Program-made: the position numbers and the translations under genes
The notes under the pieces: model-generated
Told to the model about the DNA's origin: nothing
The model's input: only the letters and a program-made list of their open reading frames with translations
The model's database searches: none
Assembly: GCF_964340395.1 (NCBI RefSeq)
Contig: NC_135557.1
Coordinates: 7,128,716-7,192,715, forward strand
Origin: Glandiceps talaboti
Lineage: Eukaryota; Hemichordata; Enteropneusta; Spengelidae
Reading direction: 5' to 3'
Length of the DNA stretch: 64,000 nt
Shown: positions 58,377 to 64,000 of the stretch, piece after piece
Numbering within the stretch: the stretch's first letter is position 1
Layout of the letters: each line of letters starts with the position of its first letter

Positions 58377-61300
58377 TCAAACGCGGTCAACATTGGACAC
58401 TGACTCTTCATTCTTATTTGCTTTCACAGGTTTATATCTAAAGCTTTTCATTATATTTGAATCTTGATACGCTGGGTCCACCTTCAGGTATACCAGTTCC
58501 AGTGGTTGGGCGATTTTGATATCTCCTTCTGTAAGCTGCACTCCGGGAGGAGTGTCTACACTCTCTGTATCTGTATTCCTAATAGATATCAAGATTGAAT
58601 GGTAAGGTTCATCTTAGAATTCATTATTATTTGATCAGACTTCAACTTTCATTAATGCTACACTAGATGTAACTGTGGTACTATTTTTCGGTCAAAACAA
58701 CAATTTCTTGAAATAGCAATAATTAGATAGTATACATAATTATTACAAGTTGTTTTTATTCATAAGTAGTGCCGCAACAACTTGGAATCATGACATCGTT
58801 GGGGTGTGCTGATTTTAGGGGCGGGCCCCAAAATCAAATTAATTGTATTTATTAAATCATATGATGTGTAGAACTATGTAAATACATTAACTGTTAGGTG
58901 ATTCAATACCATTGATCGTGTATGATTTTATTAGTAAGTCATTCTAGCTAACAAAACAGTTTCAAAAATCATTCCAGTTACAGCTAGTGTAATTGCTAGA
59001 ATTTATGTTTTACCAGAAAATCCAATATTATGGTAACTAAAGTCATTATAGTTATATTGCTTGTCCGTAGATGCCGGAATACAATATATAGCACGTCACA
59101 CTCTTACACCCTTATGTGATTTGTCTAAACCATGTCACGTGACATGTTTGCTAGTTAACACTTATTGTTTTGCCACGATGTCACTATACAACATCTAAAC
59201 TATGAGGGCTGTAAAGTAACAACTATTTGCAGAGTTTGCCACATTTTGAAGAGCAAACAAACTACTTTTTCACGTACGATATTACTATCGCATATAGGGG
59301 TAATTTATCACCATATATAATATATATATACAACACAAAATATTTGAGAACGTACTCGATTTGGAGACAGCAATATCTTCGTTTCCTTGATACAACGAAT
59401 ATTAGTACCACCACACAAATAACAACAACGATAGCAATAACCAGAACAATTGTCAATGTCATGTAGATGTCTGGTTCGTCTTCTACAAATAAAGAAATAT
59501 CAAGATTTGCACAGTTACGATATACAAAACGTACAGAGTCAAATAAAGGACTTGGAGCAAACGTTGTAAAATGTTCTGTGCACTGTCAAAATGCGTCATT
59601 GGAAAACTGACGTTTAGCGACGCCGACTCAGATTAGCTCTTTCACTTTGAAATGTAAAATAAATCACATTAACATATAATTATGTAAGTAAGTAATACAT
59701 AATAACTTGTATGGATTATATAGAACTTGCTGTATTAACCACCCAATTTATCAATTTTGTAGGAAACCGTCGTTACAAGTTAATTACATTTTTTGTGACG
59801 AACTTTTATTGTTGTCAATCTCGTTCTTTGATATTTCGCATCTTTTTGTTATCAGATATTTTATACTTGTCACATTAGTAAGTTTCCAATGATTCCTAAT
59901 GATTTTCTCCTTTGATAAATACATCAATTAATACAGTTTGGTGTATTATAAATGAACATATGATGACTTTTTACAGATTTACAGATTTTCATCTTACCAG
60001 AATTTTCTCCCTTCAATATCTCTTTATGCATGTTTGGCCCCAATTCTGGTTTAGTAGTGCTGCCTTGCTTGAAACTGACTGATATGTTTGTAGTAGGTGG
60101 CCACCACTTAGGTCTGGCACTGACTTTAGAAAGTTTTTGTGTAACATCTGACAGTGGACGCTGTGGTGTAGTTGTTCCAAGATAATCTGATTTGTCATTC
60201 TGTGATGACGTTGTGCTATCCATTGAACCAATTGCTGTGTGAAAATAGGCAATGAAATGTAATCTGTATATTTTACCTAGAAAGTAAAACTTTTAACATG
60301 AAATAAAAATAAAATTCAGTTATACCTAAACGATGTTTAGCTTGTAGCAATATCGAGAAAATGGTGATATTGTATAGTTATAGTTCTCGAATGGTATAAC
60401 TGTATGATTGAAAGATGAGTTTCAATTCCCCTTTCCTGCCTCGTTACTAGGATTTCCCATCCTAAAATGCTACAAAGTGGAAAGTAGTTTACTAAATTAC
60501 GTGCTGTCGTCTTTTCATTGAATTTTACAACTGTACGTGTTGTATTTCTTATCTCGTGCCAAGTATCCAAAACTGTACTACTCACCCGAAGTTACTTGCG
60601 ACTGCGCAGTAAAGTTGCACCGTAAAGTCATATCCCCATGCCGTATAAAGCTTACATGGATAAGTAGATAGTATGTTATATTGTCTATATAATTTATGTC
60701 ATCTATTGTTAAGTTTGCGGTGATCGATGAAGTTGAGGTGAAGATAATATCTAGCTTATATCCATTGGCTTCATTTGATTCTGTATCTCCGGGTGATGCA
60801 TATGTTGTTGTTAAAGATAAGTACTTTGCCACGTATCTTTTTGAGTTGGGAGGAATATCCTGCCACAAAGCAGCCGTCAATACAGAGGAATATTCAAATA
60901 ATACATCACTTTTCACTGTACAAGTCTGTCGTTGTCCTCTCAGCTCTGATGTCTTTATGGAAGTTGATGTTGTTGGTTCTGGACTTGCATATGGAATTGG
61001 TAACACTAGTTAAAGAATGTATTGTATTGATGTAGTTATTTTTGGTAAAGAGTATGAAATAAGACACTTTTATATTTTGGTAATATGTGTTTTTTTCATA
61101 TATATTTTTCATATATATATATATGTTGAGGGTAGAAGATAGTCAAGCCGGGTTTTTCGTCTCTACAAGCCTGTTTCGTGAGTAAGGTATATTCAGTACA
61201 TAAACATCTCCTGACGAGTGATTTACTCACGAAACAGGCTTGTAGAGACGAAAAATCCGACTTGACTTTCTTCTACCCTCAACATATACTCCGCTCTGCG

Positions 61301-62960
61301 TGCAGACGTATCGAGCACTGTACTACGGATAAATCTTACCACTGACTTCCCCTAGGGGGGGTCCTAGATTAACAATACTCGGCGTGGTGTGAACAGTTAG
61401 TCAAACCAGAGAAATTAAGTGACAAATACATAGTGTTATTATCTATGTTCTAAATTGAAGTTTCAATTTTTCTAACAAAAAAAATCAAATTCTTATAATT
61501 TATTTGCATATTAAATGTGGTGTCATATAGTCTCGAGCAATTTTTTTATCTGAACATCCCAACAAACATTTTTATCAACTTTCAGTAGTTTGGATCAAGA
61601 GTTTAAGTTTTTGACCAAAATATCACTTTCTGTTGTATGACAAGCTAGTATATTGGCCCAGTATCCTTATTGGTTTGAATAAACACAAACACCAACTCCC
61701 CCCCCCCCGCCTCCACACACGTTTTGCCTTTCTTATAACACTATTGCATTATATTGAACATTAGAAGATATATGTTTATTTAATATTTTGAACTTTGACC
61801 GGACTGATTAGTTTAACCTTACTAAAGCATGGAAAATCACTACTCTTTTAGATATAACATGGATTTCGCCTATAATGATTCCTAAACACTTTTTGAAATA
61901 GACACCCTAAGTACCTGACATACTAAACACACGCGCGCACGCACGCACGCACGCACACATATGTACTCACACACCCATTCACGCACATGTACACACACAC
62001 ACACACACACACCACCACCACCACCATTCCTATATCACGTCTTTTAGTTGTGCTAAACACAATACCAACTTAAAATTTTCACTGTTGTTGCAATTTGGTG
62101 ATCTACGCTAACACGGTTATGAAAACTATATACATGTTAGCATGCATCAAAGGGGATTTTGCTGACCAAAACAGGAGTGAATTAAACTAACAATTACAAT
62201 TGTGCCCAATCTATTCTGGAATGTAAACTGTTTAATTCTGAATAACAATGATTACGGATATGTTAGTATCACAGCAGTAATGGTATGTGAGTATATCAAA
62301 ACCTATGGTATCGAGACACGAGTTAAAATTATGACATACAACAACAGATAAAAAAATAACTGCATATTGTAACTGATATTTTCATGAGTGAACCCAAATG
62401 AAATATGGATATCTCAAATATAGCTTTATTCACATCTTCATCACTGGCATTGTTTATATTGCATATATAGAATTCACATTGGTTACACACAAGTGTTGAG
62501 TTTCAATCTGTGTGTGTCGTTTCAACCTTCCTTTACATAAGAAAAATGTCTGCAGTAATTTATGGTCAATCGTCCTTGACACCAACATGAAGTATTAAAT
62601 CGTATTGTTCCCTATGGTTATGTCAACTGCCGTCTACTTATAAAGTTATAGACTGGAAAAGGCAAATCTGTAAAAAAAAATCGACTTAGCATGTCTCAGA
62701 TAAGAAATAGGACCACTTTATTTTAATATCAATAGTCGCACAGGTAATTTGTAATTCGCGTATCGCACGGTATACCAGGGCGTTAATGTAACCATAGACG
62801 CGTGCGCAGTAAACGAAAATGATATAAATGTCCCTTATAGCTTGTATCGGCCTTTATACAGAGTCTGAGACCAGTCGTCTGTTCTTTGAATACCGAAAAT
62901 AAACTAGAACTTACCCAATATAAAAACCAGGAGAGAGCATAGACATTGCTTTGTTAACAT
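58377..62960 (-). CDS. gene E: ITIM-bearing single-pass Ig-like receptor
   Basis: Five exons: 62915-62960 (signal peptide, MLTKQCLCSLLVFIL), 60586-61005 (Ig-like), 59998-60234 (stalk), 59356-59482 (TM) and 58377-58578 (tail and stop); 1032 nt, 343 aa; phases 1-1-1-2. Donors are GTAAGT, GTGAGT, GTAAGA and GTACGT. The Ig-like domain (about 16-155) parallels gene D. The 79-residue stalk is Ser/Thr/Pro-rich and contains WWPP. TM is about 242-265 (LTIVLVIAIVVVICVVVLIF), followed by SRKRR and a CC pair that could be palmitoylated. The tail, 277-343, has ELVYLKV (Tyr307), which fits the ITIM consensus (I/V/L/S)xYxx(I/V/L), plus PAYQDS and FRYKPV. An inhibitory, SHP-type phosphatase-recruiting receptor is inferred from the motif. 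The most complete and best-supported gene in the window. Confidence 0.78.
58654..58880. repeat. segment shared with 17491-17700
   Basis: In intron 4 of gene E. CTACACTAGATGTAAC, CATAAGTAGT, AATCATGA and CCCCAAAATCAAATT keep the order seen at 17.5 kb. Confidence 0.6.
58885..59350. other. intron 4 of gene E, remainder
   Basis: No feature apart from read-through of the TM-exon frame past its donor. Confidence 0.4.
59485..59995. other. intron 3 of gene E
   Basis: No exon, repeat or element identified. Confidence 0.4.
60586..61005 (-). other. Ig-like domain exon of gene E
   Basis: 420 nt, phase 1 both ends, acceptor TTCTTTAACTAG, donor GTGAGT. Contains RGQRQTCTV, AALWQ, LDIIFTSTSSITANLTIDD and LRCNF. 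RGQ before the first Cys is shared with genes B and C (RGQPxSC). Confidence 0.8.
61121..61287. mobile_element. foldback (hairpin) element in intron 1 of gene E
   Basis: Arms of about 62 bp (ATATGTTGAGGGTAGAAG... and ...CTTCTACCCTCAACATAT) with only a few mismatches, around a spacer of about 40 bases. The inner part carries TCTCTACAAGCCTGTTTCGT. Followed by CTGCGTGCAGACGTATCGAG, related to the core found between TA tracts at 25.2 and 33.6 kb. TA repeats lie on the left side. Confidence 0.85.
61330..62910. other. intron 1 of gene E, remainder
   Basis: No exon seen. A (GCAC/CA/CCA)n microsatellite is at about 61929-62025, and a poly-C run at 61700. Confidence 0.4.
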
Positions 62961-62961
62961 G

Positions 62962-64000
62962 TACACGGATGTATATTTTGCAGTCTTCGTCGTTGTTTCA
63001 AGGGTTGACATTTTGAAGTAGCGACGTTAGTATGGCCTCTGGTTCGACTTTCTATAGGTGCACACACTCTGTACACAACAATGTACATCATGGAAAATTC
63101 CAACATGCCAAAGGTCTTGTAGCAGTCAACAACCCCCATTAATTTATTATAGCTTGGTTTACCCCCCCCCCCCCCATAAATTCGATATATGAGTTTATTC
63201 CAAATCCAGCTTGTAACTTGAAGTCAGAGGGCGTGCGCTACCAGTATGGTTATGTAGACTACCATATTGTTGTTGATGACGAACTTCTTTCTCATCAGTT
63301 TTTAACTTTGAATTTTGACAATGGTGAGGTTCGAGTAACTATACATGCACTCGTAATTAGATTCTATTGTAAACTCATTACAATACTTGATTGGTACATT
63401 GACCTTTAGTCTTGTAGTAAATTCCTTGTATACTGATCATGAATAAAGCTCGCAGGTAATGAGCACCTATGCCTGGTCACCTTTACTGTATGTAGTTAGA
63501 CTTATTAAATACATATTTTCCCTCGTCATGTTTAAGGATGTGACGTAAAAGCACCAGTACCATATAAGGACAAGCCTCGTAGTTAATTAATAGTACTATA
63601 CGTTGTGCTGTACACTCCTTTTTTCTCAAATAATTTCTGGAGCCTCATTATGGCACGGACCCTTTTGATATGTAATGATAAAGAATTGCCCACCATTTTC
63701 TTATTAAACTACAGAATCTGAAGAAGAATCAAATCGTAAGAAAACAACCTTTAATATTCTGACCCGTGTTTTATTTAATATTGGCTTTTTCTCCGATATT
63801 TTGTTTTCTCCAAAATAATAAAGCAACTTCACAACAGCTATAAGAGGTTGGTACGAGTTTTATTTTAGAAAACAGACTACACGATTTATGTAATGTATGT
63901 ATGAAGATGGACCCGACAATGAAATGAAGCTCTCAGGATCTCCATAAATTAATTTCATCAATCGGATTGGATAATGCATTATGGGCATCACACTTTATCA
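62962..64000. other. right-edge DNA upstream of gene E
   Basis: Contains the presumed promoter of gene E. A TATA-like AAAATATACAT on the minus strand lies about 25 bases upstream of the ATG, too close to be a convincing core element. No gene supported to the window end. Confidence 0.4.

Overview
The window is AT-rich eukaryotic DNA with long introns, GT-AG splice junctions, very abundant microsatellites and many short dispersed repeats. It looks like a marine invertebrate genome (a hemichordate, cephalochordate or lophotrochozoan would all fit), but nothing seen fixes the species. There is no sign of prokaryotic genes, and I found no tRNA, rRNA or CRISPR structure.

The main content is a tandem array of five related genes, all on the minus strand, called A to E here in coordinate order: A (6862-9050), B (27302-34862), E1/E2 gene 'C' (37523-47357), D (51123-56043) and E (58377-62960). 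None exists as one open frame. Each was rebuilt from splice signals, reading phase and similarity between copies, and in each the exon lengths sum to a multiple of three. Each starts with a short signal-peptide exon ending in phase 1, followed by one or two exons of about 130-140 codons encoding a divergent immunoglobulin-like domain with phase 1 at both ends. The C-terminal halves differ. A ends in a short basic Cys-rich tail and is probably secreted. B, D and E have a Ser/Thr/Pro stalk, a transmembrane exon and a short Tyr-containing cytoplasmic tail (ITIM-like in E, YxN in B and D). C has two Ig-like domains and a hydrophobic C-terminus that looks like a GPI-attachment signal. This set of secreted, anchored and signalling forms resembles a clustered family of paired or variable immune-type receptors.

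The rest is mostly repeats. Two TIR-flanked elements with 37-bp minisatellite cores lie at 3.0-4.9 and 9.65-11.35 kb. A 46/48-bp minisatellite lies at 22.9-23.5 kb. A 4.8-kb DNA transposon with TA target duplications sits in intron 1 of gene C, and a 2.08-kb TTA-flanked element lies just upstream of gene C. A TTAA-flanked MITE lies downstream of gene B. Several foldback elements and at least five dispersed repeat families with copies in several introns are also present. A 100-base assembly gap is at 50394-50493. The interval 11.4-25 kb holds no gene that I can support.
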